Origin: Rubellimicrobium arenae
GTDB taxonomy: Bacteria; Pseudomonadota; Alphaproteobacteria; Rhodobacterales; Rhodobacteraceae
Reading direction: 5' to 3'
DNA length: 64,000 bases
Assembly (NCBI RefSeq): GCF_017916275.1
Contig: NZ_JAFMST010000010.1
Span: 100,108-164,107, forward strand
Below the pieces are notes generated by a model. That model ran no database searches. It had not been told where the DNA came from and was given only the letters and a program-made list of their open reading frames with translations. Below are positions 53,548-61,612 of this stretch, one piece after another (the stretch's first letter is position 1; every line of letters starts with the position of its first letter). The translations under genes were made by a program, and so were the position numbers.

Positions 53548-54578
53548 CGGGGCGCCTCCTTCACGGCGCGGGGCGCGGCGGCGCCCTCGTCGGTGCGGCG
53601 CCGGCGGGTGGCCAGGCCCCTTGCGGCATCCGACAGGCGCGGCGACTGGAGCATCAGGATCATCAGCACGAGCACGGCCTTGATGACGAGGTTGAACTCG
53701 GGCGGGAACCCCGCGAGCAGGATGCCGGTGTTGATCGACTGGATGATCATCGCCCCGATCAGCGAGGCCAGGATCGAGAAGCGCCCGCCCAGGAGCGAGG
53801 TCCCCCCGATGGCCACGGCGAGGATGGCGTCGAGCTCGAGCCAGAGGCCGGCGTTGTTGGCGTCCGCGCCGCGGATGTCGCCGGTGACGATGAGCCCCGC
53901 GACGGCCGCGCAAAGGCCGGAGATCATGTAGACCGTGACCAGCAGGACGGTGCTGTCGACCCCGGCCAGGCGGCTCGCGCGGAGGTTCACGCCGACGGAT
54001 TCGATCAGCAGGCCCAGCGCGGTGCGGCGCACGACGAGGCCCGCGACGATCCCGGCAAGGATCCAGGCCCAGGCCGGGACGGGCAGTCCGAGGAACGTGC
54101 CCGACCCGAGGAAGGCGAAGCCCTCGTCGGAGAAGGTCAGGATCTGGCCGGCGGTGACGAGCTGGGCGATGCCGCGGCCCGCGACCATCAGGATCAGCGT
54201 CGCGACGATGGGCTGGATGCGGAGCACCGCCACGAGGAAGCCGTTCCAGAGCCCGCACAGGAGCCCCGCCCCGAGCGCCAGCGGGATCGCGGCGCCGAGG
54301 CCCCAGCCCCGGTCGACCGCGGCCGCCGCCACCGCCCCGCAGATCGCCATGACCGCGCCCACCGACAGGTCGATGCCCCGCGTGGCGATCACGAGCGTCA
54401 TGCCGATGGCCAGGAGCGCCACGGGCGCCCCCCGCTTGAGCACGTCGATGGGGCTGCCGACCAGGCGGTCGCCGCTGAAGCCCACCGACAGGAAGCCCGG
54501 GAAGAAGACGGTGACCAGCACCAGCACGGCCAGCAGGGTGAGGAGCTGGGGCGCGATGCGGCGCAGGAGGGCGGTCAT
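53544..54578 (-). CDS. Sugar ABC permease (YtfT-like)
   Basis: CUT2 permease, 344 residues. Motif TRGIDLSVGAVMAICG near residue 64 and AIGGTSLLGGRFSILASLIG near 262. The C-terminal 35 residues are Arg/Ala-rich and cytoplasmic. Overlaps both neighbours by ATGA. Confidence 0.92.
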   Translation of the reverse strand: MTALLRRIAPQLLTLLAVLVLVTVFFPGFLSVGFSGDRLVGSPIDVLKRGAPVALLAIGMTLVIATRGIDLSVGAVMAICGAVAAAAVDRGWGLGAAIPLALGAGLLCGLWNGFLVAVLRIQPIVATLILMVAGRGIAQLVTAGQILTFSDEGFAFLGSGTFLGLPVPAWAWILAGIVAGLVVRRTALGLLIESVGVNLRASRLAGVDSTVLLVTVYMISGLCAAVAGLIVTGDIRGADANNAGLWLELDAILAVAIGGTSLLGGRFSILASLIGAMIIQSINTGILLAGFPPEFNLVIKAVLVLMILMLQSPRLSDAARGLATRRRRTDEGAAAPRAVKEAPR

Positions 54579-56080
54579 TCGGCGGCCTCCAGGTTGGCTC
54601 CGGGCGCGGCGATGGCCCGGACGATGGCGTCGGTGGTGATCTCCTGGCCCGTCAGCTCGGCCACGTGGCTCCGGTCGCGGACGACGATCACGCGGTCGGA
54701 GACGGCCACCAGCTCCTCGAGCTCGGAGGAGATGACCAGGAGCGACATGCCGCCCGCCACCATCTCCTCGATGAGGCGCAGCACCTCGGCATGAGCGCCG
54801 ACGTCGATGCCGCGCGTGGGTTCGTCGAGGATGAGGAAGCGCGGGTTCATGGCGAGCCAGCGGGCGAGGATCACCTTCTGCTGGTTCCCGCCCGACAGCT
54901 GGCCCACGGGCTTTTCCGGCCCGGGGGTGCGGATGTCGAGGCGCCGGATGAAGTCCTCGGCCAGCCGCCGCTGCTCGGCCCGCGGGATGGGGCGGGCCCA
55001 GCCCCGATGGGCCTGGAGCGCCAGGGCGATGTTCTCGCGCACGGACAGGTCGCCGATGATGCCGTCGGTCTTGCGGTCCTCGGGGGCGAAGCCGAAGCCC
55101 GAGGCGATGGCGCGGGCCGGGGTGGAGACGTCGAGCGGCCCCTTGGCGTCGCGCACCGTTCCGCTGTCGGCGGCCGCGGCGCCGAACAGGACCTCGGCGG
55201 TCTCGGTCCGGCCCGAGCCGAGGAGGCCCGCCATGCCGATGACCTCGCCCGCGCGGACGGACAGGTCGAAGGGCGCGATGCGGCCGCGCTTGCCCAGCCC
55301 TTCGGCGCGCAGCACCTCGGCGCCCGCGTCGTGGGCGGTCCGGCCATGGGTGGTCGCCTGCTCGAGCTCGCGGCCCAGCATCAGGTTGATCAGGCGGACG
55401 CGGTCGAGGGTCGCGGCCTCGGTCGTGGCGATGTGGCGGCCGTTCCGCAGCACCGTGATGCGGTCCGAGATCGCGAAGACCTGGTCGAGGAAGTGCGACA
55501 CGAAGACGATGCCCAGGCCCCGGTCGCGCAGGCGGCGCACCACCTCGAAGAGCATCGCGACCTCGCGGGCGTCGAGGCTCGCCGTGGGCTCGTCGAGGAT
55601 GAGGACCTTGCCGGACAGGTGGACGGCGCGGGCGATGGCGACGATCTGCTGCACGGCCACCGAGTAGGCGCCGAGGTCGCGCTCCACGTCGATGTCCAGG
55701 CCGTAGCCCGCCAGCATCTCGCGCGCGAGCGCCCGCATGCCCCGGCGGCTGGTGAGGCCCAGGCGGCGGGGCTGGCGGCCCAGGGTGAGGTTCTCGGCCA
55801 CCGTCAGGTTCGGCAGGAGGTTCACCTCCTGGTAGACGGTGCCGATGCCCAGCTCCTGCGCCTCGAAGGTGCTGCGCGGGTCGACGGGCTGGCCGTCCAG
55901 GAGGATCTCGCCGCCGTCGCGGCGGTAGGCGCCGGTCAGGCACTTGATGAGGGTGGACTTGCCGGCCCCGTTCTCGCCCAGGAGGGCGTGGACCTCGCCC
56001 GCGGCGAGGCCGAAGCCCACGCCGTCCAGGGCGACGGTGCCGGGAAAACGCTTGAGCAGTCCGCGGGCTTCGAGAAGCAT
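54575..56080 (-). CDS. Two-domain sugar ABC ATPase (YtfR-like)
   Basis: 501 residues with two ATPase domains, as in YtfR, RbsA and XylG. Domain 1: Walker A GENGAGKSTLIKCL near residue 36, signature-like YSVAVQQIVAIARAV, Walker B VLILDEPTASLD. Domain 2 (after about 250): LLGSGRTETAEVLF in place of a normal Walker A, signature LSGGNQQKVILARW, FLILDEPTRGIDVG. The degenerate second Walker A is usual for this type. Confidence 0.93.
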   Translation of the reverse strand: MLLEARGLLKRFPGTVALDGVGFGLAAGEVHALLGENGAGKSTLIKCLTGAYRRDGGEILLDGQPVDPRSTFEAQELGIGTVYQEVNLLPNLTVAENLTLGRQPRRLGLTSRRGMRALAREMLAGYGLDIDVERDLGAYSVAVQQIVAIARAVHLSGKVLILDEPTASLDAREVAMLFEVVRRLRDRGLGIVFVSHFLDQVFAISDRITVLRNGRHIATTEAATLDRVRLINLMLGRELEQATTHGRTAHDAGAEVLRAEGLGKRGRIAPFDLSVRAGEVIGMAGLLGSGRTETAEVLFGAAAADSGTVRDAKGPLDVSTPARAIASGFGFAPEDRKTDGIIGDLSVRENIALALQAHRGWARPIPRAEQRRLAEDFIRRLDIRTPGPEKPVGQLSGGNQQKVILARWLAMNPRFLILDEPTRGIDVGAHAEVLRLIEEMVAGGMSLLVISSELEELVAVSDRVIVVRDRSHVAELTGQEITTDAIVRAIAAPGANLEAAE

Positions 56081-56133
56081 GGATCAGGTCCTTTCGCCGC
56101 TCACCCTGCCGCCTTGGGATGAAGACATCCCTA

Positions 56134-56151
56134 CGGCACCGCGCGGTGCCG
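56134..56151. repeat. Perfect 18-bp palindrome CGGCACCGCGCGGTGCCG
   Basis: Lies in the 179-bp gap between the binding-protein and ATPase genes. It can form a hairpin in RNA. Its role is unknown. Confidence 0.5.
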
Positions 56152-56181
56152 GGCCGGGCGCGCAACAGCCTTGGGCGCGCG

Positions 56182-56207
56182 GGCCGGAGCGGGGGTCCGC
56201 TCCGGCC
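56182..56207 (-). promoter_or_regulatory. Stem-loop between binding-protein and ATPase genes
   Basis: Perfect 11-bp arms GGCCGGAGCGG and CCGCTCCGGCC around a 4-base loop, 52 bp after the binding-protein stop. No T tract. Probably a partial terminator or 3' protector that gives more binding protein than ATPase. Confidence 0.5.
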
Positions 56208-56259
56208 GCGGCGTCCGGGGCCGGTCCGGTGGGAGAAACTGGCCGGCCCCGGCGTTCCG

Positions 56260-57207
56260 TCAGTAGCCGAGGTCCTTGCGGCGGTCGTACTCCGCCTGCG
56301 GGTCGTCGGCCTGGGTGTAGAGCTTGGACTCGGTCTGGATGAACTTGGGCGGCTCGGTCCCGTTGTCCCAGTAGGCCTTGAGCGCGTCGAAGGCCGGGCC
56401 CGCCATGTTGGGGGTCAGCTCGACGGTGGCGTTGGCCTCGCCCGCCGCCATGGCCTGGAAGATGTCCGGCACGGCGTCGATGGACACCACGAGGATGTCC
56501 TCGCCGGGCTTGAGACCCGCTTCCTTGATGGCTTGGATCGCGCCCACGGCCATGTCGTCGTTATGGGCATAGAGCGCGCAGATGTCGGCGCCGCCATTCT
56601 CGGCCTGGAGGAAGGACTCCATGACGGTCTTGCCCTCGGCCCGGGTGAAGTTGCCGGTCTGCGAGCGGACGATCTCGATGTTGTCGTGACCCTTGATGGC
56701 GTTCTCGAAGCCGGTCTTGCGGTCGATGGCGGGGGAGGAGCCGGTCGTGCCCTGAAGCTCGACCACGCGGCAGGGCTGGTCGGCCACATGGTCCACGAGC
56801 CACTGGCCCGCGACCTCGCCCTCGTGCACGAGGTCCGAGCCCACGGCGGTCAGGTACAGGGAGGGATCGCTGTCCACCATCCGGTCGAGAAGGACGACGG
56901 GGATCTCGGCTTCCTTGGCCTCTTCCAGCACGGCGTCCCAGCCGGTGGCGACCACGGGGGCCAGAAGGATCGCGTCCACGCCCTGCGCGATGAACGAGCG
57001 GACGGCGGCGATCTGGTTTTCCTGCTTCTGCTGGGCGTCCGAGAACTGGAGCTGGATGCCGCGGGCCTCGGCTTCCTGGTTGGTGACCGTGGTCTCGGCG
57101 GCGCGCCAGCCGGATTCGGATCCGATCTGCGAGAAGCCCACCACCTGCGCCGAGGCAGCCGTCGCCAGCACCAGCGCCGATGCGCTGGCGAAAAGTGTTC
57201 TGATCAT
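56260..57207 (-). CDS. Sugar-binding protein (YtfQ-like)
   Basis: 315 residues with signal peptide 1-20. The mature protein begins VVGFSQIGSESGWRAAETTV, close to E. coli YtfQ (galactofuranose/galactose receptor) from memory. VELQGTTGSSPAIDRKTGF and ALYAHNDDMAVGAIQAIKEAG support it. First gene of the operon ytfQ-ytfR-ytfT-yjfF-regulator. The ligand could be galactofuranose or a related furanose. Confidence 0.92.
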   Translation of the reverse strand: MIRTLFASASALVLATAASAQVVGFSQIGSESGWRAAETTVTNQEAEARGIQLQFSDAQQKQENQIAAVRSFIAQGVDAILLAPVVATGWDAVLEEAKEAEIPVVLLDRMVDSDPSLYLTAVGSDLVHEGEVAGQWLVDHVADQPCRVVELQGTTGSSPAIDRKTGFENAIKGHDNIEIVRSQTGNFTRAEGKTVMESFLQAENGGADICALYAHNDDMAVGAIQAIKEAGLKPGEDILVVSIDAVPDIFQAMAAGEANATVELTPNMAGPAFDALKAYWDNGTEPPKFIQTESKLYTQADDPQAEYDRRKDLGY

Positions 57208-57249
57208 TGATTTTCCTCCCTTGGAGCCTTTCGGCTCAGGTCAGATTAG

Positions 57250-57262
57250 TCATACAATATGA
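57250..57262. promoter_or_regulatory. Palindrome TCATA-N3-TATGA upstream of the YtfQ operon
   Basis: Perfect inverted repeat in an AT-rich patch 43 bp before the ytfQ-like ATG. On the minus strand TTGTTT and TAATCT, 17 bases apart, flank it as weak promoter elements. Likely target of the FadR-type regulator encoded at the end of the operon. Confidence 0.5.
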
Positions 57263-57317
57263 TTCAAACAAGTCTGGAAAACGACTGGTCGCAAGATAGC
57301 TGAGCCGGATCGGCCGG

Positions 57318-58076
57318 TCAGGCGTGGTGCAGGACGACCGTGTGCTCCCCCACGCGGCCCAGCCGCACGGGCGAGCCGAAGAGCGACGACAGCGTGGGTT
57401 CGGTCAGGACCTCCGGGGCCGGGCCCTGGGCGGCGATCCGGCCGTCGCGGAGGCCGATGATGCGGTCGGCGTAGTGGGCGGCGTAGTTCACCTCGTGCAG
57501 CACGACCACGATGGTGCGCCCGTGCCGGTCGGCCATCCCGCGCAGCCGTTGCATCAGGGCGCGGGCATGGGCGAGGTCGAGGTTGTTCAGCGGCTCGTCC
57601 AGCAGGATGTAGTCGGTGCCCTGCGCGTAGGTCATCGCCACCATCGCCCGCTGGCGCTGGCCCCCGGACAGCGTATCGACGAAGCGGGTCCCGAGCGGGG
57701 CGAGGTCGAAGGCCTCCAGCGCCTCCTCGACCGCGTCCCGGTCGGCGGGGCCGGGCCAGCCCTTGTGGTGCGGGTAGCGGCCGAAGCCCACGAGGTCGCG
57801 GACGGTCAGCCGCGCCGCCACGGTCCCGTCCTGCCGCAGGATCGCCAGGGTGCGGGCCAGCCGGTCGGTGGGGGTCCGCGCGACGTCCAGGCCGTCGACC
57901 GCGATGCGCCCCGCCTGGAGCCGTTCGAGCCGCGCGACAAGGCCGAGGAGCGTGGACTTCCCGGCGCCGTTCGGGCCGATCAGGGCGGTGATCCCGCCCT
58001 TGGGGATGGTGACGTCGATGTCCGACAGGATCGGCGTTCCCCCGATCCGATGGCTGACCTGTCTGATCTCGATCAT
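57318..58076 (-). CDS. Iron-siderophore ABC ATPase
   Basis: 252 residues of the FecE/FhuC family. Walker A GPNGAGKSTLLGLVARL near residue 34, signature LSGGQRQRAMVAMTYAQ near 135, Walker B YILLDEPLNNLD near 156, switch His in VVLHEVNYAAHYADR. Last gene of a four-gene minus operon; ATGA overlap with the permease. The order binding protein, permease, permease, ATPase resembles the catecholate/petrobactin importers (FatBCDE, YclNOPQ). Confidence 0.93.
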   Translation of the reverse strand: MIEIRQVSHRIGGTPILSDIDVTIPKGGITALIGPNGAGKSTLLGLVARLERLQAGRIAVDGLDVARTPTDRLARTLAILRQDGTVAARLTVRDLVGFGRYPHHKGWPGPADRDAVEEALEAFDLAPLGTRFVDTLSGGQRQRAMVAMTYAQGTDYILLDEPLNNLDLAHARALMQRLRGMADRHGRTIVVVLHEVNYAAHYADRIIGLRDGRIAAQGPAPEVLTEPTLSSLFGSPVRLGRVGEHTVVLHHA

Positions 58077-59014
58077 CGCGCGGGGCTCCGGAGGACGAGG
58101 GCAAGGAAAAGGAGGCCGCCCGCGAACTCCACCGCGACGGCCAGGGTGATGGACAGGTGGAACACCCGTTCGACCAGGGTCTGGCCGGCGACCAGCACGA
58201 TTCCGGCAACGAGCGCCGCGCCCGGCAGAAGGACGGCGTGGCGGTGGTCGCGCAGCACGAGCTGGGCCAGCGCGGCCACCAGCAGCCCGAAGAACGTCAC
58301 CGGCCCGACCAGGGCGGTCGAGACCGACACGAGCACGGCCACTACGACGAGCGCGAGCAGCAGCGTCCGGCGGTGATCGACGCCAAGGCTCACGGCATGG
58401 TCGCGGCCCAGTGCCATGACGTCGAGCCGGTGCCGGAGGCTCCAGGCCGCCCCGAGCGCGGCCAGGGTCAGGACCGTGGACAGGGCCAGGAGGTCGGCCG
58501 GGATGGCGTTGAAGCGGGCGAAGGCGGCGCTCTGGACGATGGCGAAGTCGTTGGGGTCGATGAGGCGCTGGAGAAAGCCCGCAAGGCTGCGGAACAGCAC
58601 GCCGAAGATGAGGCCGGTCAGGATCATCCGGTGGAGATCCGGCCGCGACTGTCCCAGGAGGGTGCCGAACAGGGCCAGCGCCGCGGCAAGGAGCAGCGCG
58701 AGCTCCAGCCCGAACCGGATCTGCGCGGGAAGGGAGGCCAGGCCGAAGCCGCCCAGCGTCACGGCCAGCATGGTCTGGAGCAGCACGAAGAGCGCGTCGA
58801 ACCCCATGACCGAGGGCGTCAGGATGCGGTTGCCGGAAAGGGTCTGGAACAGCACGGTGGCCACGGCCATCGCGGCCCCCACCACCAGCAGCGCCAGGAG
58901 CCGCGTGCCCCGGAGCATCAGCACGAAGCCCCAGTCCCCGCGCGCCCCGAGCGTCAGGAACAGCGCCGAGGCCAGCAGGAGCCCGAGCCCGAGCCAAAGG
59001 AACCTAGCGCGCAT
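58073..59014 (-). CDS. Iron-siderophore ABC permease (second)
   Basis: FecCD-type permease, 313 residues and about nine spans. Motifs RILTPSVMGFDALFVLLQTM near residue 58 and VGPVTFFGLLVAALAQLVLR near 228. The start is uncertain: ATG 59014 overlaps the stop of the first permease by 11 bases, ATG 59029 by 26, and neither has a good ribosome site. Confidence 0.9.
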   Translation of the reverse strand: MRARFLWLGLGLLLASALFLTLGARGDWGFVLMLRGTRLLALLVVGAAMAVATVLFQTLSGNRILTPSVMGFDALFVLLQTMLAVTLGGFGLASLPAQIRFGLELALLLAAALALFGTLLGQSRPDLHRMILTGLIFGVLFRSLAGFLQRLIDPNDFAIVQSAAFARFNAIPADLLALSTVLTLAALGAAWSLRHRLDVMALGRDHAVSLGVDHRRTLLLALVVVAVLVSVSTALVGPVTFFGLLVAALAQLVLRDHRHAVLLPGAALVAGIVLVAGQTLVERVFHLSITLAVAVEFAGGLLFLALVLRSPAR

Positions 59015-59963
59015 GGCGGGGCCGCGCATTGAGGAGCCAAAGGAACAGGAGCGCCCCGAGCACGCCCAGGAGAGTGCCGACCGGGATCTCGTAGGGGGCG
59101 CGGACGATGCGCCCGAGCAGGTCGCAGGCCAGCACCAGCCCGGCGCCCAGGGCGGCGACGCCCGGCAGGGTCGCCCGCAGGTTGTCGCCCGCGAGGCGGC
59201 TCACGATGTTGGGCACCACGAGGCCCACGAAGGGGATCATGCCGACTGTGACGACGGTCAGCGCGGTGGTGACCGACACGATCAGCAGGCCCACCGCCAC
59301 GACCCGGGCGTAGTTCAGGCCGAGGCTCACGCTCGCCTCCCGGCCGAGGCCGGCGATGGTGAAGCGGTCCGCGAAGGCGTAGGCGAGGAGGGTCAGCGCG
59401 CCGCTGGCCCAGAGGAGCTCGTAGCGGCCGCGGAGCACGCCCGAGAACTCGCCGTTCATCCAGACCTCAACATACTGGAGGAGGTCGAGCTGATAGCCGA
59501 TCGCCCCCACCGCCGCGCCGAGGAGGCCGCCGTAGATGAGCCCGACCAGGGGCACGAGCAGCGGCTGGGTGGGCGGCAGGCGGCGGATCATCAGCAGGAA
59601 GCCCAGGCTGCCCAGGATCGCGGCCAGGCTGGCCGTGCCCATCTGCGCCCAGATGGGTGCCGCGGGCCAGAGCAGCGTGACCCCCAGGATGCCGAGCGCG
59701 GCGCTCTGGCCCGTGCCGGCTGTCGCGGGCTCGATGAAGCGGTTGCGGGCCAGCATCTGCATGATGAGGCCCGCGACGGCCATGGAGGCGCCGGTCAGGA
59801 GGGCGGCCAGGGTTCGCGGGATGCGGCTGACCGCCAGCACGGCCAGCGCCTCCGGGCCGTCCCAGGTTCCCGGCCCCAGCGCGATGACCCCGGTCAGGAG
59901 CGAGGCCGCGGCCAGGGCCAGGAGGCCCAGCCCGGCGGCGGCGATGCCCGGCGCGCGCGTCAC
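59004..59963 (-). CDS. Iron-siderophore ABC permease (first)
   Basis: FecCD-type permease, 319 residues and about nine spans. Motifs SRIPRTLAALLTGASMAVAG near residue 46 and GMIPFVGLVVPNIVSRLAGD near 230 are family marks. The start is GTG 59963, overlapping the binding-protein stop as GTGA. Confidence 0.93.
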   Translation of the reverse strand: MTRAPGIAAAGLGLLALAAASLLTGVIALGPGTWDGPEALAVLAVSRIPRTLAALLTGASMAVAGLIMQMLARNRFIEPATAGTGQSAALGILGVTLLWPAAPIWAQMGTASLAAILGSLGFLLMIRRLPPTQPLLVPLVGLIYGGLLGAAVGAIGYQLDLLQYVEVWMNGEFSGVLRGRYELLWASGALTLLAYAFADRFTIAGLGREASVSLGLNYARVVAVGLLIVSVTTALTVVTVGMIPFVGLVVPNIVSRLAGDNLRATLPGVAALGAGLVLACDLLGRIVRAPYEIPVGTLLGVLGALLFLWLLNARPRHAR

Positions 59964-60862
59964 GATCCGGTCGCGCGGATCCCCTCGATCAGGGTGTCGA
60001 GCGTCCGCGACATGGACTGGATCCCGCCTCCGGCGACATAGGTCGCCGCGGCGTCGAGGTAGATGACATGGCCGTCGCGCCAGGCGGTGGTGCCGGCGAC
60101 GAGTTCGTTGTCCAGGGTCTGCTGCGCCCGCTCGCCGTCCTCGCCGATGGCCGCGGCGCGGTCCACCACGATCAGCCAGTCGGGATCGGCCTCGCGGATG
60201 AACTCGAAGCTGATGGCCTCGCCGTGCGAGGCGTCCTCGAGGCCGGGCACCGCCTCGGGGAAGCCGGTCGCCTGATGGATCCAGCCGAACCGCGATCCCG
60301 CGCCGTAGGCGGTGACCTTGGGGCCGTTGGTCATGACGATCAGGGCGTCCCCCTGGTCGGCGACGACGGCGCGCGCTTCCTGAAGCTTGGCCTGGAACCC
60401 CTCGGCCAGGCGCCGGGCCTCCTCCTCGCGTCCGAAGATCGTGCCGTAGGCGTCGAGCCGGGCCAGCGCCTGGGTCACCAGGTCGCCTCCGGGGATGGTC
60501 ATGTCGATGGCCGGGGCGAGCGCCGACACCGAGTCGAGCTGGTCGGCCGAGCGTCCGCCGACGATCACCAGATCGGGCGCGAGGGCGTTCAGCGCCTCGA
60601 GATCGGGCTCGAACAGGGTGCCGACCGGGGTGGCGGTGCCGGCCAGGTGCGACAGGTAATCGACGTAAAGCCGGTCCGGCACCCCCGTCGGGGCGACGCC
60701 CAGCGCGTCCAGGGTGTCGATGGCGGCGATGTCATAGGCCGCCACGGAGGCCGGAGCCCCGGGCAGGTCGGCGGGGCCGCGCGCGGTCTCCACGGTCACC
60801 CCTTGGGCGAAGGCGGGCGGGGCAAGCAGGACAGCAGCGGCCAGAAGGGGGAAACGGGGCAT
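59960..60862 (-). CDS. Iron-siderophore binding protein
   Basis: 300 residues with signal peptide 1-19 (LLAAAVLLAPPAFAQ) and no lipobox, so a soluble periplasmic protein. PERIPLA_BP_2 fold: VAAYDIAAIDTLDALGVAPT, PDLEALNALAPDLVIVGGRS, and DPDWLIVVDRAAAIGEDGER. Related to FatB/CeuE/YclQ. No TonB receptor, siderophore synthesis or reductase gene is in the window. Confidence 0.91.
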   Translation of the reverse strand: MPRFPLLAAAVLLAPPAFAQGVTVETARGPADLPGAPASVAAYDIAAIDTLDALGVAPTGVPDRLYVDYLSHLAGTATPVGTLFEPDLEALNALAPDLVIVGGRSADQLDSVSALAPAIDMTIPGGDLVTQALARLDAYGTIFGREEEARRLAEGFQAKLQEARAVVADQGDALIVMTNGPKVTAYGAGSRFGWIHQATGFPEAVPGLEDASHGEAISFEFIREADPDWLIVVDRAAAIGEDGERAQQTLDNELVAGTTAWRDGHVIYLDAAATYVAGGGIQSMSRTLDTLIEGIRATGS

Positions 60863-60878
60863 GAGCGGGTCTCCTGAG

Positions 60879-60894
60879 GCACGTCGGGACGTGC
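60879..60894 (-). promoter_or_regulatory. Inverted repeat GCACGTC-GG-GACGTGC before the siderophore operon
   Basis: Perfect 7-bp arms with a 2-base centre, 17 bp before the binding-protein ATG and just upstream of its AGGAGA. It could be an operator or a hairpin in the leader. Confidence 0.4.
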
Positions 60895-60964
60895 GACTGG
60901 CTGGGAGAACCTGGCTCGTCGCGGTTGGAACGGGGGTAGGACACCCGTCCCGTCCTTGTCCAGA

Positions 60965-60995
60965 GGCTTTCCCTAGTGAAATGCTAGGAAAAGCC
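60965..60995. repeat. 31-bp inverted repeat in the doxX-siderophore gap
   Basis: Arms GGCTTTCCCTAG and CTAGGAAAAGCC pair in 11 of 12 positions around TGAAATG. It lies 33 bp after the doxX stop and 103 bp before the siderophore operon. Without a T tract it is a poor terminator; an iron-regulator site is possible but it matches no Fur, Irr or RirA consensus I can recall. Confidence 0.45.
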
Positions 60996-61027
60996 GCCTG
61001 ACTTTGCGGAACCCTCCCGCCCGAGGG

Positions 61028-61441
61028 TCACGCCCGGGCCGTGGAGCGCCCGTTGCGGCCCATGGCGGCGTCCAGGCTCCAGGGGCCCGGGCCTGCGAAG
61101 ACGAGATACAGGAACACGAAGCAGTACAGGATGGCCGCGTCGCCGCCGTTCAGCGCCGGGAAGGGACCCTGGGGGGCGTGGGCGATCCAGTAGGCCACCG
61201 CCATGAGGCCGGACAGCACGAAGGCCACCGGTCGCGTGAACAGGCCGACGACCAGCAGCGCCCCGCCGACGAGTTCGAGCACCCCGGCGATCCAGGGAAG
61301 GGAGCCCGGGGGCGGCACCATGTCCGAAGCCGGGAAGCCGAGGAGCTTCTGGGTGCCATGGGCGAAGAAGATCAGCGCGGCGACGATCCGCAGCACGCTG
61401 AGGGCGCGGGGCGCCCAGGTGGTTTCGAGGGATGAGGTCAT
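61028..61441 (-). CDS. DoxX-family membrane protein
   Basis: 137 residues with four hydrophobic spans. Family patterns VLRIVAALIFFAHGTQKLLG near residue 16 and LELVGGALLVVGLFTRPVAF near 52. ATG 61441 has AAGGA upstream; the longer frame is unrelated. DoxX-like proteins are linked to redox or quinone roles, mostly unproven. Confidence 0.9.
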   Translation of the reverse strand: MTSSLETTWAPRALSVLRIVAALIFFAHGTQKLLGFPASDMVPPPGSLPWIAGVLELVGGALLVVGLFTRPVAFVLSGLMAVAYWIAHAPQGPFPALNGGDAAILYCFVFLYLVFAGPGPWSLDAAMGRNGRSTARA

Positions 61442-61566
61442 GGGCGTTCCTTGCGGTTGGGGCCCGGGCCGGGCCGAAGCCGGAGCGCAGGCCGAAGTCG
61501 GGGATCCCGCGGGGGCGGGACCGGGCGGTTGTTGGGCCGATCGGGCCGGCCCGCAACGCGCGGGGC

Positions 61567-61581
61567 GCACAGCCGATGTGC
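61567..61581. repeat. Inverted repeat GCACA-N5-TGTGC (downstream copy)
   Basis: Located 31 bp beyond the LLM oxidoreductase stop, flanked by GGGGC and GGCCCC, which extend the stem. The same pattern with the same spacing is present upstream of that gene at 62731. Confidence 0.4.
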
Positions 61582-61612
61582 GGCCCCGGGCATGTCCGGC
61601 GGCCCGGCCGCC

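Noticed and set aside
54575..56080. Inactive ATPase because the second Walker A is degenerate
   Set aside because: The LGSGRTE form in the second half is usual for RbsA/YtfR-type two-domain ATPases.
60965..60995. Fur, Irr or RirA box
   Set aside because: The repeat GGCTTTCCCTAG and CTAGGAAAAGCC does not match the consensus of any of these; kept only as an unassigned inverted repeat.
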